A stretch of DNA of 64,000 bases, from positions 310,001 to 374,000 of the forward strand of contig NZ_RCCV01000003.1 of the NCBI RefSeq assembly GCF_003664255.1, written 5' to 3'. Position 1 is the first letter of the stretch. Each line of letters starts with the position of its first letter. Below are positions 51,139-60,509 of the stretch, piece by piece. This DNA comes from Micromonospora sp. M71_S20 (GTDB lineage: Bacteria; Actinomycetota; Actinomycetes; Mycobacteriales; Micromonosporaceae). The translations under genes were made by a program, and so were the position numbers. The notes under the pieces are model-generated. The model was given only the letters and a program-made list of their open reading frames with translations. It was not told the origin of the DNA and did no database searches.

Positions 51139-52197
51139 ATGACACAGCAACTCCTCAAGGTCACCGGCGGTGTGGACACCCACCGCGACACGCACACGGC
51201 GGCGGCGGTCGATTCTGTGGGCCGGGTGCTCGGCTCCGCTCAGTTCGAAGCCACCACGGCCGGATACTCGGCGTTGCTGGGGTGGCTGCGCTCGTTCGGC
51301 ACTCTGGTGCTGGTCGGCGTCGAGGGCACCGGCGCCTACGGCGCGGGCCTGGCGCGGCACCTGCGTACCGCAGGCGTGCGCCTGGTCGAGGTCGACCGGC
51401 CGGACCGTAAAGCCCGCCGCTGGCAGGGCAAGAGCGACCCCGTCGACGCCGAGGCCGCCGCCCGCACCGCCTTGGCCGCCCGCCGCACCGGGGTGCCAAA
51501 GGACCGCGACGGGCAGGTCGAGGCGCTGCGGAACCTGCGCGTGGCCCGACGCAGCGCCGTCACGGCCCGCGCCGACACGCAGCGGCAGATGAAGACCCTG
51601 ATCGTCACCGCGACCGAGTCGGTTCGGGCTCGGCTGCGCCGGCTACCGGTTCGCGAGCTCGTGGCCACCTGCGCGCAGGCCGCCCCGCAGCTCAACCAGG
51701 CCGGCGACCCAGGCACCGCCGTCATGATCGCGCTGCGCAGCCTCGCCCGCCGTCACCAACAGCTCACCACCGAGATCACCGAACTGGACGCGTTGATCGC
51801 ACCACTGGTCACGGCGATCAACCCACGGCTGCTCGCGGCCAAGGGCATCGGCCCTGAGGTCGCCGGTCAACTTCTGGTCACCGCCGGCGACAACCCCGAC
51901 CGGCTGCGCAGCGAGGCCGCGTTCGCCATGCTCTGCGGCGCCGCACCACTCCCAGCATCCTCCGGCCGCACCCACCGGCACCGCCTCAACCGCGGCGGCG
52001 ACCGCCAAGCCAACAGCGCCCTCTGGCGCATCGTGATCACCCGCATGGCCACCGACCCCGACACCCGCGCCTACGTCGAACGCCGCACCAAGGACGGCCT
52101 AAGCAAGAAAGAGATCATCCGCTGTCTCAAGCGCTACGTCGCCCGCGACGTCTACGTCCTGCTCACCCAATCAGATGATCTTAAACTGGCCGCTTGA
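51139..52197 (+). CDS. IS110-family transposase (recombinase)
   Basis: A 352-aa bridge-RNA-type recombinase. The N-terminal RuvC-like (DEDD) domain begins GGVDTHRDTHTAAAVDS, with VGVEGTGAYGAGLARHL and GKSDPVDAEAAARTAL carrying further acidic residues. The C-terminal IS116/IS110/IS902 domain has AAKGIGPEVAGQLLVTAG and the Ser-rich LCGAAPLPASSGRTHRHRLNRGGDRQANSALW with the catalytic Ser. Length and domains are complete, so it is probably active. The ATG at 51139 is the likely start. The upstream in-frame GTG/TTG codons belong to the non-coding end. The C-terminal Ala-Ala is followed within 4 nt by the presumed right end. Confidence 0.93.
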   Translation: MTQQLLKVTGGVDTHRDTHTAAAVDSVGRVLGSAQFEATTAGYSALLGWLRSFGTLVLVGVEGTGAYGAGLARHLRTAGVRLVEVDRPDRKARRWQGKSDPVDAEAAARTALAARRTGVPKDRDGQVEALRNLRVARRSAVTARADTQRQMKTLIVTATESVRARLRRLPVRELVATCAQAAPQLNQAGDPGTAVMIALRSLARRHQQLTTEITELDALIAPLVTAINPRLLAAKGIGPEVAGQLLVTAGDNPDRLRSEAAFAMLCGAAPLPASSGRTHRHRLNRGGDRQANSALWRIVITRMATDPDTRAYVERRTKDGLSKKEIIRCLKRYVARDVYVLLTQSDDLKLAA

Positions 52198-52250
52198 CAA
52201 CCATAGGAGCATCCGGAAGCGTCCCGGCGTCCGCGCCGGCCGGGTGGAAA

Positions 52251-52289
52251 CGGCGGAGGGCCCCTCGTCGCACGAGGGGCCCTCCGCCG
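52251..52289. terminator. pepA terminator
   Basis: A perfect stem of 18 bp (arms 52251-52268 and 52272-52289) with a CGC loop lies 7 nt from the pepA stop. It also insulates the IS110 gene reading toward pepA. Confidence 0.85.
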
Positions 52290-52295
52290 CGTACG

Positions 52296-53867
52296 TCAGC
52301 CGTTGGCGGCGACGTCCTCCACGAGGTGCAGCAGCGTGCGCACCGGCACGCCCGTGCCGCCCTTGGTCCAGTAGCCGGTCGGCTCGCCCGAGTGGTAGCT
52401 CGGGCCGGCGATGTCGATGTGTGCCCAGTCGACGTCGGAGCTGACGAACTCCCGCAGGAACACCCCGCCCTGGAGCATGTGCCCGGCCCGGTCCATGCCG
52501 GCGTTGACCTGGGAGATGTCGGCCACGTCGGAGTCCATGCCCTTGCGCACGTCGTCCGGCAGCGGCATCAGCCAGGCCGGCTCGCCGACCGCGTCGCCGG
52601 CGGTGCGCACCCGCTCGCACAGCTCGGGGCTGCCCATCACGCCGGCGATCCGCTTGCCCAGCGCGACGACCTGCCCGCCCGTGAGGGTGGAGGTCTCGAA
52701 GAGGTAGTCGCAGCCGTCCTCGCAGGCCCGCGCCATCGCGTCGGCCAGGATCATCCGGCCCTCGGCGTCGGTGTTGAGCACCTCCACCTTCTTGCCGTTG
52801 TACATGCTGATCACGTCACCCGGCCGGTACGACCGCCCGGACGGCATGTTCTCCGCCATCGGCAGGTACGCCGTCACGGCCACCGACGGCTTGAGCGCGG
52901 CGACCGCCAGCATGGTCGCGGCCACCGCGGCGGCGCCGCCCATGTCGGACTTCATCTCCCACATGCCCTGCGCCGGCTTGATCGAGATGCCGCCGGTGTC
53001 GAAGGTGATGCCCTTGCCGACCAGCGCGACCCGCTTGCCGTTGCCGCCGCCGGCCGGGGTGTAGCTCAGCTTGACCAGCCGCGGCGGGGCCTCCGAGCCC
53101 TGCCCGACGGCGATGATGCCGCCGTACCCACCGGCGGCCAGGGCCGCCTCGTCGAGCACCTCGACCGCCAGGCCGGCCTCCCGGGCGGAGTCCGCCACCG
53201 AGTCGGCGAAGGACGGCGGGCGCAGCTCGTTCGGGGCGGTGTTGACCCAGTCCCGGCTGCGCCGGACCGCGTCGCACACCACCTGGGCGCGGGCGATCTC
53301 GGCCCGGGCACCGGCGTCACCGGCGTCCGGCACGGCGACGAGCACCTCGGCCACCGGCTCACGCCGGGACGGCTGCGGCCGGGTCTTGTAGCCGGCGAAG
53401 CGGTAGCCGCCGAGCAGCGCGCCCTCCGCCACCGCGCGCAGCGCCGCAGGCGCGTCGGCGTCGTCGGGCAGCGGCAGCGCGAGCGCCACCCGCGGCGCGC
53501 CCGCGAGGGCCCGTACGGCCCCGCCGGCGGCCCGGCGCAGGGTCTCCGGGGCCGGGGCGGCGCCGGTCGGCTCCGGGCCGAGCCCGACGGCGGCGACCAC
53601 CGGGGCGGTCACGGTGCCCAGCGTGGCCAGCTTGATCACCTCGCCGGGGGCGCCGGTCGCGCCGAGCAGGGCCAGCGTCTCGGTCAGCTTTCCGTCGAAG
53701 GCGGCCGCGATGCTCTCCGCGCCGCTGGCGAGCAGCAGGGTTCCGGCCAGGCCGGTGGTGGCGTCCTGCTCGCCGGTCTGGCTGTGCAGGCCGATCACGA
53801 TCGCGTCGACGGCGAGTTCGGCGGGGTCGGTGTCGACCAGGCTCAGGGTGGTGCTGGGCGATGTCAC
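52296..53867 (-). CDS. pepA: Leucyl aminopeptidase (M17)
   Basis: A 523-aa cytosolic dizinc aminopeptidase that releases N-terminal residues. The metal and active-site signature is [17 protein letters not shown], preceded by [33 protein letters not shown] (Lys and Asp ligands). The N-terminal macro-like domain is less conserved. The GTG at 53867 is preceded by GGAG at 8 nt. It diverges from gcvT, and 161 nt separate the two starts. The 3' end carries a strong hairpin, beyond which the IS110 element is inserted. Confidence 0.95.
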   Translation of the reverse strand: MTSPSTTLSLVDTDPAELAVDAIVIGLHSQTGEQDATTGLAGTLLLASGAESIAAAFDGKLTETLALLGATGAPGEVIKLATLGTVTAPVVAAVGLGPEPTGAAPAPETLRRAAGGAVRALAGAPRVALALPLPDDADAPAALRAVAEGALLGGYRFAGYKTRPQPSRREPVAEVLVAVPDAGDAGARAEIARAQVVCDAVRRSRDWVNTAPNELRPPSFADSVADSAREAGLAVEVLDEAALAAGGYGGIIAVGQGSEAPPRLVKLSYTPAGGGNGKRVALVGKGITFDTGGISIKPAQGMWEMKSDMGGAAAVAATMLAVAALKPSVAVTAYLPMAENMPSGRSYRPGDVISMYNGKKVEVLNTDAEGRMILADAMARACEDGCDYLFETSTLTGGQVVALGKRIAGVMGSPELCERVRTAGDAVGEPAWLMPLPDDVRKGMDSDVADISQVNAGMDRAGHMLQGGVFLREFVSSDVDWAHIDIAGPSYHSGEPTGYWTKGGTGVPVRTLLHLVEDVAANG

Positions 53868-54015
53868 TGAAGCTACTCCGGGCGGGCCGGGCCGGTCGCG
53901 TCGTCGCGTACCGGCGATGGAGGTCTCCGGCGGAACGTACCCGTCGGAGGTCGGGGCTGTCCCGCCGACGGCTCCGACGGGTCCCGCCGATGCTAACCAG
54001 CCGCCCAGCTCCCGG

Positions 54016-54021
54016 TAAGTT
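54016..54021 (+). promoter_or_regulatory. -10 element TAAGTT, leaderless gcvT
   Basis: TAAGTT lies 7 nt before the gcvT ATG. Confidence 0.5.
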
Positions 54022-54028
54022 CCCACCC

Positions 54029-55153
54029 ATGACCGACGTGACCTCCGACGCCGCCGCGACCCGGCTGCGCCGTTCTCCGCTGCACGAGCGGCACACCGCT
54101 CGCGGCGCCAAGTTCGCCCCGTTCGGTGGCTGGGAAATGCCGCTGGAGTACGCCGGGGGCGGGGTGCTGAAGGAACACACCTCGGTGCGGACCGGGGTGG
54201 GCGTGTTCGACGTCTCCCACCTGGGCAAGGCTCGGGTGACCGGGCCGGGCGCGGCGGAGTTCGTCAACGCCTGCCTCAGCAACGACCTGGGCCGGATCGG
54301 GCCGGGCCGGGCGCAATACACCCTCTGCTGCGACGACGCCACCGGCGGCGTGGTGGACGACATCATCGCCTACCTGCACGCCGACGACCACGTCTTCCTC
54401 ATCCCGAACGCCGCGAACACCGCCGAGGTGGTGCGCCGGCTCCGCGCCGCCGCCCCGGCGTCGGTCACGGTCACCGACGAACACGAGGCGTACGCCGTCC
54501 TCGCCGTGCAGGGCCCCCGCTCGGCCGAGCTGCTCGGCGCGCTGGGCCTGCCGACCGGGCACGACTACATGAGCTTCTCCACCGCGACGCTCGACGGGGT
54601 GGAGCTGACCGTGTGCCGCACCGGCTACACCGGGGAGCTGGGCTACGAGCTGGTGGTGCCGGCGGCCGACGCGGTCGCGGTCTGGGACGCGCTCTTCGCG
54701 GCGGGCGCCGACCTGCGCGCCTGCGGGCTGGCCGCCCGGGACACCCTGCGCACCGAGATGGGCTACCCGCTGCACGGTCAGGACCTGTCGCTGGAGATCA
54801 CCCCGGTGCAGGCCCGCTCCGGCTGGGCGGTCGGCTGGGACAAGCCGGCCTTCTGGGGCCGCGACGCGCTGCTCGCGGAGAAGGCCGCCGGTGCGGGGCG
54901 TACGCTGCGCGGCCTGGAGGCGGTCGACCGGGCGATCCCGCGCCCCGGCATGACGGTGCACGTCGGCGACGCGCAGGTCGGCACGATCACCAGCGGCACG
55001 TTCTCGCCCACCCGCAAGCAGGGCGTCGCGCTGGCGCTGCTGGACACCGCCGCGAAGCTCGCCGACGGCGACGTGGTGGAGGTCGACATCCGTGGTCGCC
55101 GCGCCCGGATGCGCCTCACCCGTCCCCCGTTCGTGACCCCCTCGGTCAGGTGA
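54029..55153 (+). CDS. gcvT: Aminomethyltransferase (glycine cleavage T protein)
   Basis: The T protein takes the aminomethyl group from GcvH and makes methylene-THF and ammonia. It has 374 aa with [37 protein letters not shown], Asp in [10 protein letters not shown] (the catalytic Asp in E. coli is Asp101) and [13 protein letters not shown]. The C-terminal beta-barrel contains [21 protein letters not shown]. Family length is normal. No other gcv gene (P or H) is in the window, so the system is split. It is probably leaderless. It converges on the DUF2314 gene after 19 nt. Confidence 0.95.
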   Translation: MTDVTSDAAATRLRRSPLHERHTARGAKFAPFGGWEMPLEYAGGGVLKEHTSVRTGVGVFDVSHLGKARVTGPGAAEFVNACLSNDLGRIGPGRAQYTLCCDDATGGVVDDIIAYLHADDHVFLIPNAANTAEVVRRLRAAAPASVTVTDEHEAYAVLAVQGPRSAELLGALGLPTGHDYMSFSTATLDGVELTVCRTGYTGELGYELVVPAADAVAVWDALFAAGADLRACGLAARDTLRTEMGYPLHGQDLSLEITPVQARSGWAVGWDKPAFWGRDALLAEKAAGAGRTLRGLEAVDRAIPRPGMTVHVGDAQVGTITSGTFSPTRKQGVALALLDTAAKLADGDVVEVDIRGRRARMRLTRPPFVTPSVR

Positions 55154-55172
55154 CCCCGCCCCGGCCCTCCGG

Positions 55173-56468
55173 TCAGACCGGGGGGTGGGGGCGTTCACCG
55201 GCGTCGAGGACGGCCTGGGTCCAGCCGCCCTCGATGACGCCGGTGCCGTCGAGCACGGCCCAGTCGACGACGTCGGTGGCCTCCACGACGACCGGTGAGC
55301 CGATGCGCACGGTCGGGTCGGTGTTGGCGTCGCAGGCGCTGGCGGCCACGATCCGCTCCGGGGTGTCCCACGAGGTCACCCCGGCCCAGACCAGCTCCGG
55401 GCCGTCGTCGCCGGGCAGGCCGTACTTCACCACGAGCTGTGTCTCCGGCGGGAGCTGGCCGGCGAGGAACCGGGCCCGGATGTCGCCCAGCCCGGCCCGG
55501 GCGGTGGCGACCGCCCTGCTCATCGCGTCGCCCGCCCGGGCGTAGCGCACGTCCGGCTGGATGCCGGCGAAGAGGGTGGCGCAGGCGGCGGCGTAGTAGC
55601 GGCCGTCCGGCCCCGGATGGCCGGCGGGCGGGCGCAGGCTGAGGAACGAGTCGGCGTCGGGGTCGGTGGCCGGGTCCAGCTCCAGGCGCAGCAGCACCGG
55701 CGCCGTCGCGCCGTGCTGTTCCGGATTGCCGTACGCCACGGCGATGTCGTGCCCGGTCACGGTGGCCAGCACCGGCAGCTGCACGAACGCCGGCACCTCC
55801 TCGCCGGAGAGCCCGTCGGTCCAGTCCCGCAGCAGCCGCCGGGCGGCCCCGGTCATCACCGCGCCCCAGGCCCGGGTCAGGTGGTCCGGCACGCCCTGGG
55901 TCTGCAACTCCAGCAGCCCGAAGCGGCGCAGCCCCTTCGTGGTGAACCAGAGCCCCTCGGCGTCTGAGGAGTAGGGCACCAGCACCCAGTCGACCAGCCG
56001 GATCCGCCCCTGGGCGTCGGGCAGCGAGCGCAGGGCCGTCGCCGGGTCGAGGAACTGCAGGCCGAACACGTCCACGACGTCGCCGTCGACGGACTCGGCG
56101 ACGGCGGCGGCCACCGCCCGGGCCGCCCACTCGTGGGCCGGCGGCCAGCCGGGCCGGTACTCGGCCTGCACCACGACCAGGTGGCTCGCGGCGGCCAGCC
56201 GGGCCAGCTGCGCCTCGGTGGCGCCGAACGCGGTGAGCAGGTCCGGCGGCAGCTCGGGGAACTCGGCGATCGGCCGGGTGTCCACGCTCATCAGCGGGCT
56301 GTCGAGCATGTGCCGCGCCAGCCCGTGCACCGGCTCCGCCAGCCGGCCGGTGAGCCGCGCCACCGCCGTCTTCGCGCTCACCTTCGGCAGCCCCGTCATG
56401 GGCACCAGGTAGGTCGCGCTCAGCGACTCCGGAACCGGTACGGGCAGGAAGTCGTCCGTGATGAGCAT
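55173..56468 (-). CDS. DUF2314-like protein, 431 aa
   Basis: A soluble protein in two parts. Residues 1 to about 300 include VVVQAEYRPGWPPAHEWAARAVAAAVAE and VDVFGLQFLDP, which I cannot place. The last 90 residues (TQLVVKYGLPGDDGPELVWAGVTSWD and GSPVVVEATDVVDWAVLDGTGVIEGGWT) follow the DUF2314 pattern of YegJ-like proteins, with a VVxxDW-type strand. DUF2314 has no assigned activity. The ATG has GGGGGAC upstream. It is downstream of cobS on the same strand by 66 nt, but nothing suggests a role in cobalamin synthesis. Confidence 0.65.
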   Translation of the reverse strand: MLITDDFLPVPVPESLSATYLVPMTGLPKVSAKTAVARLTGRLAEPVHGLARHMLDSPLMSVDTRPIAEFPELPPDLLTAFGATEAQLARLAAASHLVVVQAEYRPGWPPAHEWAARAVAAAVAESVDGDVVDVFGLQFLDPATALRSLPDAQGRIRLVDWVLVPYSSDAEGLWFTTKGLRRFGLLELQTQGVPDHLTRAWGAVMTGAARRLLRDWTDGLSGEEVPAFVQLPVLATVTGHDIAVAYGNPEQHGATAPVLLRLELDPATDPDADSFLSLRPPAGHPGPDGRYYAAACATLFAGIQPDVRYARAGDAMSRAVATARAGLGDIRARFLAGQLPPETQLVVKYGLPGDDGPELVWAGVTSWDTPERIVAASACDANTDPTVRIGSPVVVEATDVVDWAVLDGTGVIEGGWTQAVLDAGERPHPPV

Positions 56469-56534
56469 GTCGTCCCCCGGTTGGCCGCGCCGGTGCTGTC
56501 GTGGGAGAACGCTACCCGTCGCGGTGTGCCCCGT

Positions 56535-57308
56535 TCAGCCGGACAGCACCACTCCCAGGTAGACCAGCGTGGTGACCACCTCCACGGTCGCGCCGAGCAC
56601 GTCGCCGGTGACGCCGCCGAGCCGGCGTACCACGTGTCGCAGCAGCCCCACCGCGACGGCGAGGGCGACGGCGACGGCGAGCGGCCCCTGCCACGGGCGG
56701 CCCGGCACGGCCGCGAGCGCCGGCAGCGCGACGGCGACCGCCCCGGCGGCCAGGGCGACCGGCCCGACGGTGCCCGCGACCAGCGCGCCGAGCCCTTCCG
56801 GGCGGGCGGCCGGCACCCCACGCCGGCAGGCCACCGCCACCCCGAGACGGCCGGCGGCGGTCGCCGCGACCACCGCCGCGAGCGCCGCAGGCCACGACCG
56901 TCCCGCCAGCTCCGCGAGGGCGGCCGTCTGCACCAGGAGTACGACCACCAGCGCGACCACCCCGAACGGGCCCACGTCCGGCTTCTTCATGATCTCCAGC
57001 GCGGCCGTTCCCCGCCGGTAGGACCCCAGCGCGTCCACGGTGTCGGCCAGCCCGTCGAGGTGCAGCCCCCGGGTGAGCAGCGCCCCGGCGCCGACGGTCA
57101 CCGCCGCCGCGACCAGCGGGGGCGCGAGCGCACCCGGGAGCAGCAGGACGCCGGCGAGGACGACGCCGAGCAGTACGCCGACCGCCGGGGCGAGTGCCAT
57201 CGCCGTACCCGCCACCGACCGGTCGATGCGGCCGGCGCGCACCGGCAGGGTGGTGAAGGTGGTCAGCGCCAGCCGCGCCCCGTCGGCGAGCCGCGACTCA
57301 GCCGGCAC
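56535..57308 (-). CDS. cobS: Adenosylcobinamide-GDP ribazoletransferase
   Basis: The last assembly enzyme of the nucleotide loop, joining alpha-ribazole to adenosylcobinamide-GDP to yield adenosylcobalamin. The 257-aa integral membrane protein has about 7 helices and the family blocks RLALTTFTTLPV, LLTRGLHLDGLADTVDALGS with the acidic motif and YRRGTAALEIMKKPDVGPFGV. The GTG at 57308 overlaps the end of the cobU-cobT gene by 11 nt, so the two are translationally coupled. Confidence 0.93.
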   Translation of the reverse strand: MPAESRLADGARLALTTFTTLPVRAGRIDRSVAGTAMALAPAVGVLLGVVLAGVLLLPGALAPPLVAAAVTVGAGALLTRGLHLDGLADTVDALGSYRRGTAALEIMKKPDVGPFGVVALVVVLLVQTAALAELAGRSWPAALAAVVAATAAGRLGVAVACRRGVPAARPEGLGALVAGTVGPVALAAGAVAVALPALAAVPGRPWQGPLAVAVALAVAVGLLRHVVRRLGGVTGDVLGATVEVVTTLVYLGVVLSG

Positions 57309-59259
57309 GCCGGCCGGACGGGTCCACCGGCTCCGTGTCCGGCCCGGTGCCGTCCGGCGCACGGAAGTCGGGTTCCGTGCTGGTCGGTCCGGGGCCGGCG
57401 GGCTCCGGCTCGCGGAAGTCGGGTTCGGTGCTGGTCGGTCCGGGGCCGGCGGGCTCCGGCTCGCGGAAGTCGGGCTCGTCGGTGTCCGGCTCGTCGTCCT
57501 CGCCGCCGCCGAGCGACGGGTGGGCCGGCAGCGCGGCGGCCAGCGCCAGCACCGAGCGCAGCAGCGGCAGCGCGGCCAGCGCGTTCGCGCCCTCACCCAG
57601 GTCGAGCCGCAGGTCGAGCAGCGGTGTCAGGCCGAGCACGTCGGCACCGAGCCGCACGGCGGGGTGCCCACCGTCGTCGGCCAGCAGGCACCAGTGCCGG
57701 GCCTGCCCGGCCAGGTCGCGGGTGACCATGGCGGCGGCCACCCCGACCGGCCCGTCGAGCATGACCGGCAGCCGGCGGGCGGTGGCGCCGAGCAGGACGC
57801 CGGTGGCCACTGCGACGTCCCCGCCGCCCAGCTCGGCCAGCACGTCCTTGGCGCTGCGCGGCGAGTTCCGGGTGCGGTGCAGGGCGTCGCGTACCGCCGC
57901 GCACCGCCGCATCCAGGCCGCGTCGTCGATCTCGCCCGAGTCGGTGACCACCCGCTTGAGCACCGCCGGCGCCTCGGCGCCCGCCGTCGCCACCAGCACC
58001 GCCGCCGCGGCGGCCTCGGTGCCGGCGCCGCACGCCCCGAGCACCAGCAGTCGTACGCCCGCGTCGGCGGCCTCCTCGGCGAGCCGCCAGCCGTACCGCA
58101 GGGCGGCCTCGACCTGCTCTCCGGTCAGCGTCGGCTCGGCCTCCATGGGCGCGGACGCCGGGGCCTGGACCACCTGGAGCTCGGCGCCGCTCTCGGCGGC
58201 CAGCCGGGCCAGCGCCCCCCGGCCGGCGCGGGCCTGCCGGGCCCGCCGCGCCGATTCGCCCGCCACGGTGCCGGCGGCGGCGTCGCCGAAGTGGTCGCCG
58301 TGCAGCAGCAGCACCCGCACCTGGCCCCACGGGGCCGGCGTGGCGGTGCCCTGGGTGGCGGCGGCGAACCCGACCGCCCGCTCCAGCACGCCCAGCCCCG
58401 ATCCGGGCAGGTCCAGGGTGGCGAGCCGCTCGATCGCCTGCGGGCCCGCGTACTCGTCGGGCATGGGCAGTTCCATGCCGGGCTGGATGACCAGGCCCGT
58501 GGCGACCATCGGCAGCGCCATGGTCGGGGCGGCCCAGGCGGTGCCGTCCGGCTCGGCGCCGCCGGCGGCCCCGGGGGCGGCCGGGGGCGGCGTGCCGGGG
58601 GTGAACACGGCGGGGGAGGGCTCCGGCTCGGCCCGGCCGACGGCGGGGGCGACCATGGCTGGGTCGGCCTGCGCGGGACCGGCCTGCGCGGGCACGGTGG
58701 CCGGCTGCGGGGCGCCCGGCTTCAGCCAGGCCGCCTGGCCGGCGACCACGAGGACCACGGCGTCGCAGGCGTCGGCGACCGCCCGGTTGGCCGCCCCGAG
58801 CGCGTCGGTGAAGGCCCGGCCGAGCGGGGTGGTGGGCACCAGGGAGAGCCCGACCTCGGGGCTGACCAGCACCAGCCGGGCCGCGCAGGAGCGGACCGCC
58901 GCCGCCAGCTCGGCGATGGTGGCGGTGTCGTCCGCCGGCTGGTGGGCCGGGTCGAGCAGCACGGTCGCCCAGCCGCCGAGGTCGTCGACGAGCAGCGTCT
59001 CGTTCGGCCCGGCGGAGGCGATCACGTCCGCGAGGCGGCGCGGATCGTCCGCGGTCTCCTCGGTGGTCCAGGTCTCCGGCCGGCGGGCGCGGTGCGCCGC
59101 CAGCCGGGCCGCCCACTCCGCGTCGTCGGCGGGCGCGTCGGCGGCGGTGGCCACGTAGCGGACCGTCGGCGCGTCGGCGACCAGGGACTCGGCGAACTCG
59201 GACTTTCCGGACCGGATACCGCCGAGCACCAGGACCGTGTTCCACCCGTCAACGGACAT
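57298..59259 (-). CDS. CobU-CobT fusion protein
   Basis: A 653-aa fusion of two nucleotide-loop enzymes. Residues 1 to about 175 are CobU (adenosylcobinamide kinase and guanylyltransferase): P-loop GGIRSGKSEFAE, VRYVATA, LLVDDLGGW. A Pro/Ala-rich linker of about 90 residues follows. Residues from about 270 are CobT (NaMN:DMB phosphoribosyltransferase): LLLHGDHFGDA, CGAGTEAAA and LDLRLDLGEGANALAALPLL with the catalytic Glu. The tail holds a 17-residue repeat EPDFREPEPAGPGPTST, 2.3 copies, of no known role. cobS follows with an 11-nt overlap, so one operon makes the late steps together. TAAAGT lies 6 nt before the ATG, making it leaderless. No cobalamin riboswitch leader is possible with such a short 5' end. 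Confidence 0.9.
   Translation of the reverse strand: MSVDGWNTVLVLGGIRSGKSEFAESLVADAPTVRYVATAADAPADDAEWAARLAAHRARRPETWTTEETADDPRRLADVIASAGPNETLLVDDLGGWATVLLDPAHQPADDTATIAELAAAVRSCAARLVLVSPEVGLSLVPTTPLGRAFTDALGAANRAVADACDAVVLVVAGQAAWLKPGAPQPATVPAQAGPAQADPAMVAPAVGRAEPEPSPAVFTPGTPPPAAPGAAGGAEPDGTAWAAPTMALPMVATGLVIQPGMELPMPDEYAGPQAIERLATLDLPGSGLGVLERAVGFAAATQGTATPAPWGQVRVLLLHGDHFGDAAAGTVAGESARRARQARAGRGALARLAAESGAELQVVQAPASAPMEAEPTLTGEQVEAALRYGWRLAEEAADAGVRLLVLGACGAGTEAAAAAVLVATAGAEAPAVLKRVVTDSGEIDDAAWMRRCAAVRDALHRTRNSPRSAKDVLAELGGGDVAVATGVLLGATARRLPVMLDGPVGVAAAMVTRDLAGQARHWCLLADDGGHPAVRLGADVLGLTPLLDLRLDLGEGANALAALPLLRSVLALAAALPAHPSLGGGEDDEPDTDEPDFREPEPAGPGPTSTEPDFREPEPAGPGPTSTEPDFRAPDGTGPDTEPVDPSGRRAG
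57362..57478. repeat. 51-bp tandem repeat in the cobU-cobT gene
   Basis: Two full 51-nt copies (57362-57412 and 57413-57463, one mismatch or so) and a third partial one encode the 17-residue acidic/Pro repeat. Confidence 0.85.
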
Positions 59260-59265
59260 GCCCGT

Positions 59266-59271
59266 ACTTTA
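59266..59271 (-). promoter_or_regulatory. -10 element TAAAGT, leaderless cobU-cobT
   Basis: TAAAGT lies 6 nt before the ATG at 59259. Confidence 0.5.
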
Positions 59272-59322
59272 AAGCCAGCACCCGGGCGCGGCCCCCCCGG
59301 AGGTGCGTGGTGCGGCCGGCTC

Positions 59323-60144
59323 TCACCGGGTGAGCGGTTCCGACCGGCCGGCCAGCAGCCGGACGCCGGCCCAGACCGACCAGCCGGCGAAGGACGGGAC
59401 CAGCACGAGCAGCGACAGCGCGCTGACCAGGGCGCCGAGCCACCCCAGCGCGGGCGCGACCATGCCGAGGTAAAGGCCGACGGGCACCCCGAGCAGGCCG
59501 GCCCCGGCGGCGGCGCCGAGGGCCCCGAGTGCGGTCGGGCCGCGCCCACGGAGCAGCGCCCCCGCGCCGCTGTGCAGCAGCCAGCCGCCCGGGGCGAGGC
59601 CGGCGACGAGGGCGACCGCGACGGCGAGCCGGTCACCGGCTCCCGTGGCGCCGACGCCCAGGCCCAGCGCTCCGGCGGCGACCGGCCCGGTGCCGGCGAA
59701 GAGGGCGACCAGGGCCGCCAGCAGGTGGCGCCGGGCGCCGCCGCCGCGCTGGCGGGCCCGGTGGAAGCAACTCGCCGCGACCGCCGGCAGCATGCCGCAG
59801 GGGGAGACCAGGAAGAAGAACTCGGCGCCGTCCTCGCCGATCACGGGCTCCAGCGCGAGCGCGGCCACCATGACGACCGGTACGGCGAGCAGCCCGGCCC
59901 CCGCGCACGCCGAGACCGGCCAGCTCAGCGGCGGGTGCGCCGCCCGGGCGGCCAGCCGTTGCTGCCAGGCCAGCACGGGCAGCTTGACCAGGGTGTCGAG
60001 GGCGTACCGGTAGCGCAGCGGCGGCGGCGTGTCGAGCAGCACGGCGAGCGCCTCCTCGCGCCAGCGGGCCCGGTCGGCGCGGGGGAGCAGCGTGGCGGCG
60101 GCGGCCAGTACGCCCGCCAGGAGCCGGTTCGTCAGCCCGCGCAC
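59323..60144 (-). CDS. Membrane protein paired with a second PadR regulator
   Basis: The protein has 273 aa. The N-terminal soluble head (GLTNRLLAGVLAAAATLLPRADRARWREEALAVLLD) resembles in layout the head of the 23718-24728 protein, and about six to seven helices follow. The architecture and gene order (PadR first, overlapping membrane gene second) copy the pair at 23718-25084, although sequence identity is low by eye. The GTG start lies 13 nt inside the padR end, so the two are co-translated. The function is unknown. The gene is 63 nt from the leaderless cobU-cobT gene. Confidence 0.68.
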   Translation of the reverse strand: MRGLTNRLLAGVLAAAATLLPRADRARWREEALAVLLDTPPPLRYRYALDTLVKLPVLAWQQRLAARAAHPPLSWPVSACAGAGLLAVPVVMVAALALEPVIGEDGAEFFFLVSPCGMLPAVAASCFHRARQRGGGARRHLLAALVALFAGTGPVAAGALGLGVGATGAGDRLAVAVALVAGLAPGGWLLHSGAGALLRGRGPTALGALGAAAGAGLLGVPVGLYLGMVAPALGWLGALVSALSLLVLVPSFAGWSVWAGVRLLAGRSEPLTR

Positions 60145-60497
60145 GACACGCTCCCGGCGGCGCTCGCGGGACCGGCCAGCCGGCGGCCGCGGCGGGCCCG
60201 CTGCCGCGCGTCGGCCTCGGCGAGTGCGGCGCGTGCCTGCCCGACCCCCTCGCCGGCCGGGTGCGCCGGCCCGCCGGTCAGCCGGTAGTAGCGGCGGCGG
60301 GGGCGGCCCTCGGCGCGCTGGTCGATGAGCTCCCACCGGCTGTCGACCCAGCCGGCCGCCTCCAGCCGGGCCATGATCGGGTAGATGGTGCCGGGCGGCA
60401 GGCCCGTCGCCTCCACGATCTCCAGCCCGTAGCACTCGCGCCCGGGGTCGGCGAGCAGGGCGCGCAGCACCAGCTGCACCTGCAGGGTCAGCCTCAT
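60132..60497 (-). CDS. PadR-family transcriptional regulator (second)
   Basis: A 121-aa winged helix of the PadR type (LQVQLVLRALLADPGRECYGLEIVEATGLPPGTIYPIMARLEAAGWVDSRWE). The wing contains RPRRRYYRLT, and the Ala/Gly-rich C-terminus lacks the long dimer helix of larger PadRs. It probably represses its own gene and the linked membrane-protein gene. The ATG is 6 nt from TAGAGT, in an AT-rich patch (CTATATAGAGTACGAGT) that is likely the operator. Confidence 0.87.
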   Translation of the reverse strand: MRLTLQVQLVLRALLADPGRECYGLEIVEATGLPPGTIYPIMARLEAAGWVDSRWELIDQRAEGRPRRRYYRLTGGPAHPAGEGVGQARAALAEADARQRARRGRRLAGPASAAGSVSCAG

Positions 60498-60503
60498 ACT
60501 CGT

Positions 60504-60509
60504 ACTCTA
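60504..60509 (-). promoter_or_regulatory. -10 element TAGAGT, leaderless second padR gene
   Basis: TAGAGT lies 6 nt before the ATG at 60497, preceded by the AT-rich CTATA. Confidence 0.5.

Larger units (their letters stand above)
50883..52216 (+). mobile_element. IS110-family insertion element, about 1.3 kb
   Basis: The element comprises a long non-coding left end (about 255 nt), one transposase gene and a very short right end. That arrangement is typical of the IS110 group, which has no terminal inverted repeats. The boundaries given are estimates: left at the 20-bp tandem repeat, right shortly after CATAGGAGC (52202-52210). It sits between the 109-aa gene and pepA, and both flanking genes look undamaged. 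Confidence 0.75.

Noticed and set aside
57298..59300. A cobalamin riboswitch before the cobU-cobT gene
   Set aside because: TAAAGT sits 6 nt from the ATG and the preceding gene ends 63 nt upstream, leaving no space for a leader.
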